From: Pseudolachnospira sp051055405
GTDB lineage: Bacteria; Bacillota; Clostridia; Lachnospirales; Lachnospiraceae
NCBI RefSeq assembly: GCF_051055405.1
Contig: NZ_CP167068.1
Location: 1,054,001 to 1,118,000, forward strand
Direction of reading: 5' to 3'
Length of the DNA stretch: 64,000 nt
The notes below the pieces were generated by a model. The model ran no database searches and had not been told where the DNA came from. It saw only the letters and a program-made list of their open reading frames with translations. Shown piece by piece: positions 53,413 through 62,222 of this stretch. The number at the start of each line of letters is the position of its first letter. Positions within the stretch are counted from its first letter, which is position 1. The translations under genes were made by a program, and so were the position numbers.

Positions 53413-54594
53413 ATGAAAAAGAGAATTGCACTGGTGATGGCACTTTGCATGACGGCAATGCTGACGGCCTGCGGCGGCGACTCACAGGCAACCACGGCTG
53501 CGCCCGCTACGACGGCAGCCCAGGCGGAGACTACCGCGGCGGAAGAAACGACGGCGGCGCCTGCCACGGAGGCAGCTACCACAGCGGCCAGCGGACAAAG
53601 CGGAGACAAAATGAGCATCGACGAGGCCTGCGACAAAGCAGTGGCAGCTCTATCGCTGAATCCAGAGGATTTTGCCGACTTGGAGCCAGTTACCCTGACC
53701 GTTGCCAGCTCTGCGGCGTCGGCAAACTTTGGCTATACGGTGATGACCCGTCTGGCGGATGCGATAAAAGAGCAGACCGGCGGAAAACTGAGCTTTGACA
53801 TTGTCTGGGATGGAACCCTTGGAAATGACAATGAGCTGACTGAAAGCTGTGAGGCCGGAGACATTGACATTGTTTTTGAGTCCACGTCCTCTCTGGCAAA
53901 CTATATTCCGGAATCCGCCATCTTTGATATGCCTGGTCTTTTTACCAGCGTGGAGGAAGCCAATGAAGCCTGCCGTGCGTTCCTGGATACTTGGAATGAG
54001 ATCTGCGCCCCTTACGATCTGGTCGCCTTGGATCTGACTTGCCCGATGTTCCGCGCTTTTTCCAGCAGCAAGGAAGTAAACACTCCGGACGACTTCAAGG
54101 GAATTTCGGTCCGCTGCGCAGAAAATAAATACTATCAGGCATTCTATTCCAATCTGGGTATGAGCCCGACGCCGCTGGCCTATTCGGAGCTTTATATGTC
54201 CCTTTCCCAGGGATTGGTGGATGCCCAGGATAACCCGATTTCCGTTATCTATGCGGCAAAATTCTATGAGGTACAGTCCGTATATATGGAGTTGAACGCC
54301 ATCAGCTATGCCTCCAATCTGGTGATGAACAAGACCACCTATGATAGCCTGGATCCTGCCTATCAGGACGCTTTAAAGCAGTTTGCCGTTCAGTTCTACA
54401 ATGGCGAGATTGACGGACAGCCTGCCGCAGATCAGGAAGCTTTTGACGCCATCGGTGACGGCATGAAGGTACTGCCGGTAACCGAAGAAATCCAGGCCGC
54501 GATTGTTGCAGCCGGGGAGCCGGTATGGGATATGGTAGCCCAGGATATCGGTCAGGAAGTGGTAGACAAATATCTGGCTTGCGCAGGAAGATAA
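53413..54594 (+). CDS. dctP: TRAP transporter solute-binding lipoprotein (system 1)
   Basis: A 393-residue DctP receptor. The signal peptide ends in the lipobox MLTAC (Cys20), and a low-complexity Ala/Thr/Glu linker (about 25-65) follows. The binding domain includes LTVASSAASANFGYTVMTRL, WDGTLGNDNEL, DDFKGISVRCAENKYY and LSQGLVDAQDNPIS. The arginine in the SVRC segment is the position that binds carboxylates in this family, suggesting an organic acid substrate. Its permeases are likely the dctQM pair at 49429-51206. Confidence 0.92.
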   Translation: MKKRIALVMALCMTAMLTACGGDSQATTAAPATTAAQAETTAAEETTAAPATEAATTAASGQSGDKMSIDEACDKAVAALSLNPEDFADLEPVTLTVASSAASANFGYTVMTRLADAIKEQTGGKLSFDIVWDGTLGNDNELTESCEAGDIDIVFESTSSLANYIPESAIFDMPGLFTSVEEANEACRAFLDTWNEICAPYDLVALDLTCPMFRAFSSSKEVNTPDDFKGISVRCAENKYYQAFYSNLGMSPTPLAYSELYMSLSQGLVDAQDNPISVIYAAKFYEVQSVYMELNAISYASNLVMNKTTYDSLDPAYQDALKQFAVQFYNGEIDGQPAADQEAFDAIGDGMKVLPVTEEIQAAIVAAGEPVWDMVAQDIGQEVVDKYLACAGR

Positions 54595-54648
54595 GGAGTT
54601 TTTTTGACAATTCCTGTCTGTTTGAAAAAAATAAAAACAGAATAGTAT

Positions 54649-54701
54649 AAAAAGCGCCGGTTTGGTATTTCTTTGGAGGAAATATCAGACCGGCGCTTTT
54701 T
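54649..54701 (+). terminator. Terminator of the esterase-dctP operon
   Basis: AAAAAGCGCCGG pairs with CCGGCGCTTTTT through a long stem with small mismatches, and T residues follow. Confidence 0.9.
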
Positions 54702-54790
54702 GAGTAGAAAATAGAGGGAAAAGAAAATGCGGGAAAAACGGATATTACCAAAAAAAATAAAATTTTCCTAGAAGTAATTGAAACCCGCCT

Positions 54791-54796
54791 TATAAT
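54791..54796 (+). promoter_or_regulatory. Probable -10 element of the second methyltransferase operon
   Basis: A perfect TATAAT at 54791-54796 in AT-rich sequence; no good -35 element is visible. The rest of the 333-base gap (54595-54927) holds the terminator and nothing else recognisable; in particular, no cobalamin riboswitch box was seen. Confidence 0.45.
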
Positions 54797-54927
54797 AAAA
54801 ATATAAAAACAGATAAAAAGTAAATATCAAATTTTAAAGCAGTTTTATGTGCAATGTTTGGCACCAAGGCGTTTTGTGCAAGGAAAAATAGCATTGGATG
54901 CAGGAAAAGGTAAGGAGGAAGAAGAGT

Positions 54928-55560
54928 ATGTCGAAGCTACAGGAAATTTCGGCTGCTGTTTCAGCGGGGAAGAAGAAACAAGTGCCTGGACTGGTACAGG
55001 AAGCATTGGACGAGGGAATCGCGCCTGAGGTGATTTTACAGGAAGGTATGATCCAGGCGATGAACGAGGTGGGAGAAAAATTCCGCCTGAATGAGATCTT
55101 TGTTCCGGAGATGTTGGTAGCGGCGCGGGCCATGAAAGCGGGAGTAGAAGTTCTGAAACCGCATTTGGCTGGTGAAAACAACGTGATGCGTGGTAAAATG
55201 GTCATGGGAACCGTACATGGGGACTTGCACGATATCGGTAAGAACCTGGTTATTCTGATGATCGAGAGCGCCGGCTTTGAAGTGATTGATTTGGGTGTTG
55301 ACGTGCCGACAGCAGATTTCGTGGCGGCGGCATCTGCGCCGGATGTGGATATTGTCGGCCTGTCTGCCCTTTTGACGACTACTTTACCTGCGTTGCAGGA
55401 GAGCGTAGCGGCGCTGAATGAGATGGAATGCCGCGGCCGATTTAAAGTTATGGTTGGCGGCGCGCCGGTTACGCAGAAATTTGCCGATGAGATTGGCGCG
55501 GATATTTACACGGAGGACGCGGCTTCCGCAGCGAAGGCTGCCACAGAAGCGGTCGGTTAA
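54928..55560 (+). CDS. Corrinoid (B12-binding) methyltransferase protein 2
   Basis: A 210-residue cobalamin-carrying protein, paralogous to the one at 47832. It has the cap domain, DLHDIG (the DxHxxG motif), SALLTTT and GGAPVT in the same order. ATG 54928 follows AGGAGGAAG. It is the first gene of an operon that continues with two UroD-family methyltransferases and a complete TRAP transporter, so it is the expected methyl acceptor for those enzymes. Confidence 0.93.
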   Translation: MSKLQEISAAVSAGKKKQVPGLVQEALDEGIAPEVILQEGMIQAMNEVGEKFRLNEIFVPEMLVAARAMKAGVEVLKPHLAGENNVMRGKMVMGTVHGDLHDIGKNLVILMIESAGFEVIDLGVDVPTADFVAAASAPDVDIVGLSALLTTTLPALQESVAALNEMECRGRFKVMVGGAPVTQKFADEIGADIYTEDAASAAKAATEAVG

Positions 55561-55623
55561 TTTTATTAAGAAAGTCCTGGGAGCACGGAGCAGTTGCCTT
55601 TCACTTAGGAGGTAAAGCAAGGA

Positions 55624-56850
55624 ATGACTTCAAGAGAACGGGTGCGGAGGATTTTTCGCGGCGAAGGTGGAAATGATTTTGCTATCAGCGTAGGCGGGAT
55701 GCCCAGCGACGGTATGAGCGCTTATGCCTATAAAAATTTATTGGCTTATCTAAAGATGGAAGATAAGCCGATCCGGGTTTACGACCTGTTTCAATTCCTG
55801 GCGGAGCTGGATGTGGATGTGATCAATGCTTTGGGCGGCGATTTTATTCCGGTAAATCGGATGCGGTATCGCTTTGATATCAGCTGCAAAGAGTGGAAGC
55901 AGGGAACATTAAACGATGGGACGCCATGTTGGTATCCCTATGAATTTAATCCGGAAATCAGAGAAGACGGCAGCAAGGTAATCTATATGGGCGGAAAGCC
56001 CTATGCCCGTATGCCGAAGGACGGATTGTATTTTGATATTATCCGCCATCCTTTGGAGGGCGTGGACGAAATCGATGATCTTTTCCTTACACCGCCGGCT
56101 GTCCCGATGGATGAAGAGGAAGTCGATTATACGGTGAAAGAAATTGAGAAAGCTTACGCCAATACGGATAAATCGGTTGTTTTGATCTATGGAGCCTGGT
56201 TGGTGGAGCAGGGACAGAGAGATTTCAATTTTGAAGAATTTTACTGTAATCTTGCGACGGAAAAAGAGTTGATGCATGCCTATTTCCAGAGCCTGGTCGA
56301 CATTTATATTGAAAATCTGGAGAAGATTTTGAGCCGGGCCGGCGATAAGATCGACGTCGTCCATTTTGCAGACGACCTGGGAACTCAGCAGACATTGCAG
56401 ATTTCTGTCCCTATGTACCGGGAGATGATCAAACCCTATGCCAAGCAGATGTTTGATTATGTCCACAAAAATTATCCGCATATTAAGGTCTTGCTTCACA
56501 GCTGCGGTGCGATTTTTGATATTATCCCGGATTTGATCGAGATCGGCGTGGATCTATTGAATCCCGTGCAGATCAGCGCGAAGGGAATGGATCCAGCGCG
56601 CCTGGTGAAGGAATATGGAAAGAACATCATGTTCTGGGGCGGCGGCGCCAGCACCCAGCAGTTTCCTGAAATCGGTTCCGTGGAAGCGTTAGAGCGTCAT
56701 GTCCAGGAATTGGTAGAAGTTTTTGGCAGAAGTGGTAATTACATTTTTACCCAAATTCACAATTTCCAAGCGGATGTACCTCCAGAGTGGATCGTAAAAG
56801 TTTATGAGACCGCTAGGAAGTATCGGGAAAAGGTGACAGGTATCAAATAA
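55624..56850 (+). CDS. UroD-family (MtaA/MtvB-like) methyltransferase 1
   Basis: A 408-residue TIM-barrel protein of the uroporphyrinogen decarboxylase superfamily. In acetogens and methanogens this branch works as zinc methyltransferases that load or unload corrinoid proteins. HSCG (292-295) is the HxCG zinc motif, and DDLGTQQTLQIS and NPVQISAKGMDP are family segments. True UroD porphyrin residues are not expected in this context, and there are no heme genes here. The TAGGAGG site at 55605 precedes the ATG. A close paralogue follows after 12 bases. Confidence 0.87.
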   Translation: MTSRERVRRIFRGEGGNDFAISVGGMPSDGMSAYAYKNLLAYLKMEDKPIRVYDLFQFLAELDVDVINALGGDFIPVNRMRYRFDISCKEWKQGTLNDGTPCWYPYEFNPEIREDGSKVIYMGGKPYARMPKDGLYFDIIRHPLEGVDEIDDLFLTPPAVPMDEEEVDYTVKEIEKAYANTDKSVVLIYGAWLVEQGQRDFNFEEFYCNLATEKELMHAYFQSLVDIYIENLEKILSRAGDKIDVVHFADDLGTQQTLQISVPMYREMIKPYAKQMFDYVHKNYPHIKVLLHSCGAIFDIIPDLIEIGVDLLNPVQISAKGMDPARLVKEYGKNIMFWGGGASTQQFPEIGSVEALERHVQELVEVFGRSGNYIFTQIHNFQADVPPEWIVKVYETARKYREKVTGIK

Positions 56851-56862
56851 AGGAGATTCCTT

Positions 56863-58092
56863 ATGACATCAAGAGAACGAGTACAAAAAATGTTCCGTGG
56901 CGAGCTGAAAAACAGCTTTGCCATCAGCATCGGCGGAATGGCCAATGATAATATGAGCGCTTACGCCTATGCAAACCTGCTGAAATATCTGGGAATGGAA
57001 GACAAACCGATTAAGATCTACGATTTGTTTCAGTTCATTCCGCTGATGGATGTGGAAGTGATCGATCGCTTGGGCGGAGATTTCGTCCATGCGCAGAGAC
57101 CACGCTATCGGTTTAATCTGGATCAAAAGGAATGGCGTCCGGGAACGCTTCACGACGGCACTCCCTGCTATTATCCGGCGGAATTCCATCCGATTTTGAC
57201 CGAGGACGGCAGCCAGTATGTGGAGATGGACGGAGAGCGTTATGCCCGTATGCCGAAGGGCGGATTGTATTTTGATATTATTAACCATCCCTTGGAAGAG
57301 GCGGAAGAAATCTCGGATCTGCGTCTGGTACATCCGGCTGTCCGCATGAGCGACGAAGATATCGAGTACACGGCAAAACAGATCGAAGATCTCTACGAAA
57401 ATACCGATAAAGCGGTGGTACTGCTTTTTGCCGGCCAGCTGATTGAGCAGGCTCAGAGAGATTTTAATTTTGAACAATTTTATTGTAACCTTGCAACGGA
57501 AAAAGAACTGATGCATGCATATTTCCAGATGATAACGGACGCTTATCTGCACAATCTGGAAGGGATTTTGAGCAAGGCGGGCGATAAGCTGGATGTGATC
57601 TGGTTCTGCGATGATATCGGTACGCAGCAGACCTTGCAGATTTCGATTCCTATGTATAAGGAAATGATTAAGCCTTATGAGAAACAGATGTGGGGCTATA
57701 TCCATGAGCACTACCCGCACATTAAGATCTTGTTCCATTGCTGCGGTGCGATCTTCGATGTGATTCCGGAGTTGATCGACGCGGGCGTAGATCTCTTAAA
57801 CCCGGTACAGATCAGCGCGAAGGGAATGGATCCGGAGCGTCTGAAAGAAACCTATGGAAAAGACGTGATTTTCTGGGGCGGCGGAACCGATACTCAGAAT
57901 CTGGCGAACCTGACCACCATTGAGGAGGTAAAGGAACATGCCAGATATCTGATGGAGACGTTCTCCAAAGGCGGAAATTACGTGTTCTCCCAGGTACATA
58001 ATTTCCAGGCGGATGTGCCTCCGGAGAAGATCGTCGCTATTTTTGATCAGGCAAAGAAATACCGGGAAAAATTAGAAGCCGGAGAGATTTGA
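56863..58092 (+). CDS. UroD-family (MtaA/MtvB-like) methyltransferase 2
   Basis: A 409-residue paralogue of the preceding gene, similar along its whole length (same MTSRERV start, shared RDFNFEEFYCNLATEKELMHAYFQ-type blocks). The zinc motif reads HCCG at the same position (292-295). Differences cluster in the segments expected to shape the substrate pocket, such as the WFCDDIG/HFADDLG region and residues 60-130. The pair may act on different substrates or as a heteromeric set. A TRAP operon starts 25 bases later. Confidence 0.87.
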   Translation: MTSRERVQKMFRGELKNSFAISIGGMANDNMSAYAYANLLKYLGMEDKPIKIYDLFQFIPLMDVEVIDRLGGDFVHAQRPRYRFNLDQKEWRPGTLHDGTPCYYPAEFHPILTEDGSQYVEMDGERYARMPKGGLYFDIINHPLEEAEEISDLRLVHPAVRMSDEDIEYTAKQIEDLYENTDKAVVLLFAGQLIEQAQRDFNFEQFYCNLATEKELMHAYFQMITDAYLHNLEGILSKAGDKLDVIWFCDDIGTQQTLQISIPMYKEMIKPYEKQMWGYIHEHYPHIKILFHCCGAIFDVIPELIDAGVDLLNPVQISAKGMDPERLKETYGKDVIFWGGGTDTQNLANLTTIEEVKEHARYLMETFSKGGNYVFSQVHNFQADVPPEKIVAIFDQAKKYREKLEAGEI

Positions 58093-58117
58093 TAACCAAA
58101 CGAGAGGAGGAGAAGGT

Positions 58118-58621
58118 ATGAAAGTATTGCGTTGGTTGGATGATAATCTGGAAAAATGCTTGCTTTTGGTATTTTTGATCGTCATGGTCATTGCATTGAC
58201 CTTGCAGATTATCTTCCGGTTCGTGTTGAACACGCCTTTAAGCTGGTCGGAGGAGCTGGCACGCTACATGTTCGTGTGGTCGGGATTTATCAGTATCAGC
58301 TATTGCCTGAAGACGAACATCGCGATCCGGATCGATCAGGTGGTGAACTTTTTGCCGAAAAAAGGGCAGCTGATTATGAATCTGGTGGTGTATATCCTCT
58401 TACTGGCATATTTCATTCATATGACGCCTTATGCCTACGAGTTTTTTGAGCGTGCGGCTTCCGCGAATCAGACCATGCCGGCTCTTCAGGCTCCCATTGC
58501 GTTGGTGTATGTATCTCCGTTCTTGGGCTTTATCCTGGCAATGATACGACTGGTTCAGAACTTTGTGAAAGACGTCCTGGCCTTAGTAAAAGGCACGGGG
58601 AAAGAAGAGGAGGGGAAGTAA
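58118..58621 (+). CDS. dctQ: TRAP transporter small permease (system 2)
   Basis: A 167-residue four-helix DctQ subunit with SWSEELARYMFVWSGFISISYCLK as the typical core. It has an AGGAGG site and lies 25 bases after the second UroD-family gene. The large permease gene begins immediately after its stop. Confidence 0.93.
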   Translation: MKVLRWLDDNLEKCLLLVFLIVMVIALTLQIIFRFVLNTPLSWSEELARYMFVWSGFISISYCLKTNIAIRIDQVVNFLPKKGQLIMNLVVYILLLAYFIHMTPYAYEFFERAASANQTMPALQAPIALVYVSPFLGFILAMIRLVQNFVKDVLALVKGTGKEEEGK

Positions 58622-59923
58622 ATGTCTGCTGGATTGGTATTGATTGTATTTTTCGTTTTACTGGCCCTGTCCGTCCCGATTTTTGGCGCGTTGGGAATTA
58701 CTTCCGTGTTCCCTTCTATCCTAGACCCGAAATTTTCCGCCAACGGAATCTTTCTTGTACGAGAGATGTTGGGTGGCATCAATAGCTTCCCGCTGTTGGC
58801 AATCGTCATGTTTATCCTGTCGGGCATCATCATGTCCCGCGGCGGCGTTTCCCGGAAACTGTTTAACTTTTTCTGCTACTTTTTAGGAAAGGTTCCAGCC
58901 GGTATGCCATGCTGCGTTATCGTGACTTGCCTGTTCTATGGAGCAATTTCCGGTTCCGCACCCGCTACCGTGGCTGCGGTAGGAAGTATGACAATTCCGG
59001 TACTGATTGAGCTGGGATATGAGAAGCCCTTTTCCACTGCATTGGTAGTGGTAGCCGGCGGCCTGGGCGTTATCATCCCGCCTTCCATCCCGTTCGTGCT
59101 GTACTGCATGGCTACCGGCGAGTCGGTGGGCGATCTATTTATCGCAGGTATCCTGCCTGGTTTCTTAATCGCGTTCTGCCTGATGGGATATGCTCTCTAT
59201 TACTGCAAGCGGCATGGTGAGGATAAAGAGAAGATCGGCTCGGTGGTGGGCGGTCTGCGGCAAAAGGGCTTTTTGAGCGTGCTGAAAGACAGCATCTGGG
59301 CATTGTTCACTCCTGTGATTATCCTGGGCAGCATCTATTCCGGAATTGCTTCTCCGACAGAGGCAGCCGTATTGTCGGTTATCTATGCTTTGATCATCAG
59401 CCTTTTTGTATATCGGACGTTAAGGGTTTCGGAACTGATGAACATTTTTGTGGAAGCCATCAATACGTACGCGCCGATGCTGTTCCTGATTGCGGCGGCC
59501 AATGGATTTGCCCGCGTGTTGACCTTGCTTCGTGTGCCTCAGACGGTCAGCGAGACGATCCTGACCACATTCGGCGGAAACAAGGCGGCCATTTTGCTGG
59601 TAGTAAACCTGTTCCTGCTGGTAGTTGGTATGTTGATCGATCTGGGTCCGGCCGTACTGATCTTGGCCCCGATTTTTGCTCCGATGATGACGGAACTGGG
59701 AGTAGACCTGATTCACTTTGGTATCATTATGGTAGTAAACCTGGCGATCGGTTTTGTGACGCCGCCGGTTGGCGTCAATCTCTATGTGGGAAGCCGACTA
59801 TCCGGTGTTCCTGTTGTTACAATCGCGAAAAATGCAATTGGTTTCCTGGTACTATTTGCGGTAGCCCTCGTGCTTCTGGTTATCTTCCCGCAGATCAGCC
59901 TGCTGCTGATTGGACGGGCGTAA
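58622..59923 (+). CDS. dctM: TRAP transporter large permease (system 2)
   Basis: A 433-residue, roughly 12-helix DctM subunit. GAISGSAPATVAAVGSM, GGLGVIIPPSIPFV and GFVTPPVGVNLYVG are conserved. It is complete and directly adjacent to both dctQ and dctP, forming a standard Q-M-P operon within the methyltransferase transcript. Confidence 0.95.
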   Translation: MSAGLVLIVFFVLLALSVPIFGALGITSVFPSILDPKFSANGIFLVREMLGGINSFPLLAIVMFILSGIIMSRGGVSRKLFNFFCYFLGKVPAGMPCCVIVTCLFYGAISGSAPATVAAVGSMTIPVLIELGYEKPFSTALVVVAGGLGVIIPPSIPFVLYCMATGESVGDLFIAGILPGFLIAFCLMGYALYYCKRHGEDKEKIGSVVGGLRQKGFLSVLKDSIWALFTPVIILGSIYSGIASPTEAAVLSVIYALIISLFVYRTLRVSELMNIFVEAINTYAPMLFLIAAANGFARVLTLLRVPQTVSETILTTFGGNKAAILLVVNLFLLVVGMLIDLGPAVLILAPIFAPMMTELGVDLIHFGIIMVVNLAIGFVTPPVGVNLYVGSRLSGVPVVTIAKNAIGFLVLFAVALVLLVIFPQISLLLIGRA

Positions 59924-59975
59924 TTTAGAAGCAAGGATTACATAAAAATTCTATTTTTAGAAGGGAGAAAAGTAT

Positions 59976-61076
59976 ATGAAGAAGGTATGGAGCGTTGTAT
60001 TGGCGGCTGCTATGATCGTTAGCCTGTCTGCTTGCGGCAGCGGAGAGAAAGACACAACGGCCGCTGAGACGCCAAAGCAAACCGAAGCAGCTACTCAGGC
60101 GGAGGAAACGAAGGCGCCTGCAGCAGATACGACGGCTGCTGGAGCAGAGGTAAGCGGTGAGATCGGAGAACATCATTGGGTATGCGGCGTTGCCAGCCCG
60201 AAGGATGCGGTTGCATTCTACTACATCGACAAGATGGCTCAGGAACTGGATGCGCGCACCGGCGGTAAGATCACCATCGATGTATATCCGGACAGCACGT
60301 TGGGAGACGATGTGGCTCTGCTGGAAAGCCTTGGCACCCGTAACGTAAACTTTGTGGTGCAGAATCCGGCTCCGGAAGTAAATTTGATGCCGAAATTGGC
60401 TGTATTTGACCTGCCGTTCGCTTTCCAGAACATTCAGGATTTCCGTACGGCCATCGACAGTGAAGCGCTGATGTCCCAGCTGCGTCCGATCTATGAAGAG
60501 GGCGGCTATCAGCTTTTAGGCTTTGCAGATCAGACGTTCCGCGTTATGTCCTCCAACAAGAAAGTAGAGAAGATCGAAGACTTTGCGGGAATCAAGATTC
60601 GTACCATGGAAAATAAGAACCACATGGCTCTGTGGGAGGCCCTGGGCGCATCTCCGACTCCGATGGCATTCTCTGAGGTTTACACCTGCTTACAGCAGAA
60701 GGTAATCGATGCTCAGGAAAATCCTTATGCAACGATTGCTTCCTCTAAGATTCAGGAAGTACAGGATTATATCATTCAGACCAACCACCTGGCACATCCG
60801 ATCGTAATGATCATGAACCTGGAAGAGTACAATGAGCTGAATGACGCAGAGAAACAGGTAATTGCCGAGGCATTCGAAGTTGCCAAAGCTTATGGCCGTG
60901 AGATGGCGGATAAGCAGGAAGGCGAGAAACTGGAAGAGATCAAAGCTTCCGGTACGGAGATCGTTCCGGTATCGGATGAGCTGTATAAGGCCTGCGTAGA
61001 GAAAGTACAGCCGGTTTACGATCAGGTTGCGGAGCAGGTAGGAGAAGAGCTGGTTAACGCTTTCTTGGGCCGTTAA
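59976..61076 (+). CDS. dctP: TRAP transporter solute-binding lipoprotein (system 2)
   Basis: A 366-residue DctP receptor. The lipobox SLSAC sets the lipidated cysteine near residue 20, followed by an Ala/Thr/Glu-rich linker. The core shows VYPDSTLGDDVALLESL, EDFAGIKIRTMENKNHM and LQQKVIDAQENPYATI. The conserved arginine in KIRTMEN suggests a carboxylate ligand. Its operon places it with corrinoid protein 2 and the UroD pair, so the imported compound is a candidate methyl donor. Confidence 0.94.
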   Translation: MKKVWSVVLAAAMIVSLSACGSGEKDTTAAETPKQTEAATQAEETKAPAADTTAAGAEVSGEIGEHHWVCGVASPKDAVAFYYIDKMAQELDARTGGKITIDVYPDSTLGDDVALLESLGTRNVNFVVQNPAPEVNLMPKLAVFDLPFAFQNIQDFRTAIDSEALMSQLRPIYEEGGYQLLGFADQTFRVMSSNKKVEKIEDFAGIKIRTMENKNHMALWEALGASPTPMAFSEVYTCLQQKVIDAQENPYATIASSKIQEVQDYIIQTNHLAHPIVMIMNLEEYNELNDAEKQVIAEAFEVAKAYGREMADKQEGEKLEEIKASGTEIVPVSDELYKACVEKVQPVYDQVAEQVGEELVNAFLGR

Positions 61077-61146
61077 GCGATTGAGATTCGTTAGAATGTA
61101 AAATCGGAATAATAGGGGTTGTTGCAAAAGGTGGATAAAATCTACT

Positions 61147-61170
61147 GGAGCGACAGCTCCTTTATTATTC
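61147..61170 (+). terminator. Weak terminator after dctP
   Basis: GGAGC-GACA-GCTCC followed by a T/A-rich tail. Confidence 0.5.
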
Positions 61171-61231
61171 AATAAGAAATTCCGTTAGAATTTTTTGAAA
61201 GAGAGGGAGAGAGCAGATCATTTATAAGCAA

Positions 61232-61263
61232 GTAAAAAAAGCAATATATTTACTATATTGCTT
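61232..61263 (-). terminator. Terminator of the MetH-activation-like gene
   Basis: On the minus strand a 10-bp stem (complement of 61239-61248 and 61254-61263) is followed by seven T residues. A second, GC-richer hairpin (61270-61314) lies between it and the gene. Confidence 0.8.
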
Positions 61264-61350
61264 CTTTCATTGGCAAGGGCACACTTTGTCCTGACCGTGT
61301 GCGCCTTTGCCAATTGAAGGTACACAGACAAAATACAATAAATTATTTTA

Positions 61351-61983
61351 TTAGAGGGTTGCATAGGGACAACTTTGCATCGAACAGGAAGCGCAGCGAT
61401 TTTCATCCTGTTCCGCAGCTGCGCCGGGACCCGCGCCAAACAGATAGAGCATGGATTTTTCCGGTTGCAGCATATAGTGAGAATTTAGGGTGACTGGGAG
61501 AGCGTCTTCTTCCAGTAATAGTTCCAACAGTTTTTTCTGTGTCTCCAGTTCTACGGGTGGTTCACCCGGCGAAAAACGGCGGCTAAGCCGAAAACCTTCT
61601 TTTTCCATCTGGCACTGAATGTGCTGATTTAGCTGAAGGGAAGCGTTAAAGATAACGTCGTTAGAAATGTCGTTGAGCAAATACCCTTCCAAGTATTCAC
61701 CGGTATCCATTTTTTCTTGAATGGCCTGGAAGATCCGATCAGAACAGGATACCAGGCAGACCACCCATCTTTTCCACGGCTTTATCAGCGAAGAGGGAAG
61801 CGGAGGCGCCGAATCAAAGACGCGATAACACAACAAAAGATCCATGGATTTCAGCGCAAGAGCTTGAATTTCATCAAAGATACTTTCCACATAGGAAAAA
61901 GCGCGTGTATTTTCCCGAATTTGCAGCCGGTGGTAAACTTGTTCTTTATGGAAAACCATTTCCGGGGTGAAATAATAGAGCAT
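61351..61983 (-). CDS. Small MetH-activation-domain-like protein with C-terminal cysteine cluster
   Basis: A 210-residue protein that resembles the reactivation (AdoMet-binding) domain of cobalamin-dependent methionine synthase. The segment RRFSPGEPPVELETQKKLLE, then LPVTLNSHYMLQPEKSMLYL and GAGPG, follows the order of that domain. The C-terminus carries CASCSMQSC, a cluster that could bind an iron-sulfur centre. Such proteins are candidates for reductive repair of oxidised corrinoid, replacing RamA, which is absent here. It sits at the end of the methyltransferase island on the opposite strand. The reading is based on pattern memory and should be tested. Confidence 0.68.
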   Translation of the reverse strand: MLYYFTPEMVFHKEQVYHRLQIRENTRAFSYVESIFDEIQALALKSMDLLLCYRVFDSAPPLPSSLIKPWKRWVVCLVSCSDRIFQAIQEKMDTGEYLEGYLLNDISNDVIFNASLQLNQHIQCQMEKEGFRLSRRFSPGEPPVELETQKKLLELLLEEDALPVTLNSHYMLQPEKSMLYLFGAGPGAAAEQDENRCASCSMQSCPYATL

Positions 61984-62111
61984 GAAAGCCTCCTTGCCTG
62001 CAGTGACGCCTGAAATCGATAGAATAAGACTAGTTTAGCAAAGCCAGAAGGAAAACGCTAGAAATTGAAGGTGATTTTTGGTATTATTTTATGGTTTCTT
62101 GTCTCAGAAGC

Positions 62112-62166
62112 TAAAATAAGGCCATCGCTTATAACTGAAAAACAGTTATTGGCGGCAGCCTTTTTT
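62112..62166 (-). terminator. Terminator of rpmB
   Basis: A long stem (AAGGC...GCCTT with an inner ATAACTG/CAGTTAT) sits just past the rpmB stop; T-rich sequence follows on the minus strand. Confidence 0.75.
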
Positions 62167-62222
62167 AGATTTCCTTTTACTCGATTTTGCTTGTGATCGA
62201 AAAAGCAATATTTTTTCGATGC

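Noticed and set aside
54595..54927. A possible cobalamin riboswitch upstream of the corrinoid operon
   Set aside because: No B12-box-like sequence or matching long-range pairing could be found; only a terminator and a -10 element are visible.
55624..58092. Annotation of the two genes as heme-pathway uroporphyrinogen decarboxylase
   Set aside because: There are two tandem copies with the HxCG zinc motif beside a corrinoid protein and no other porphyrin genes, so the methyltransferase branch fits better.
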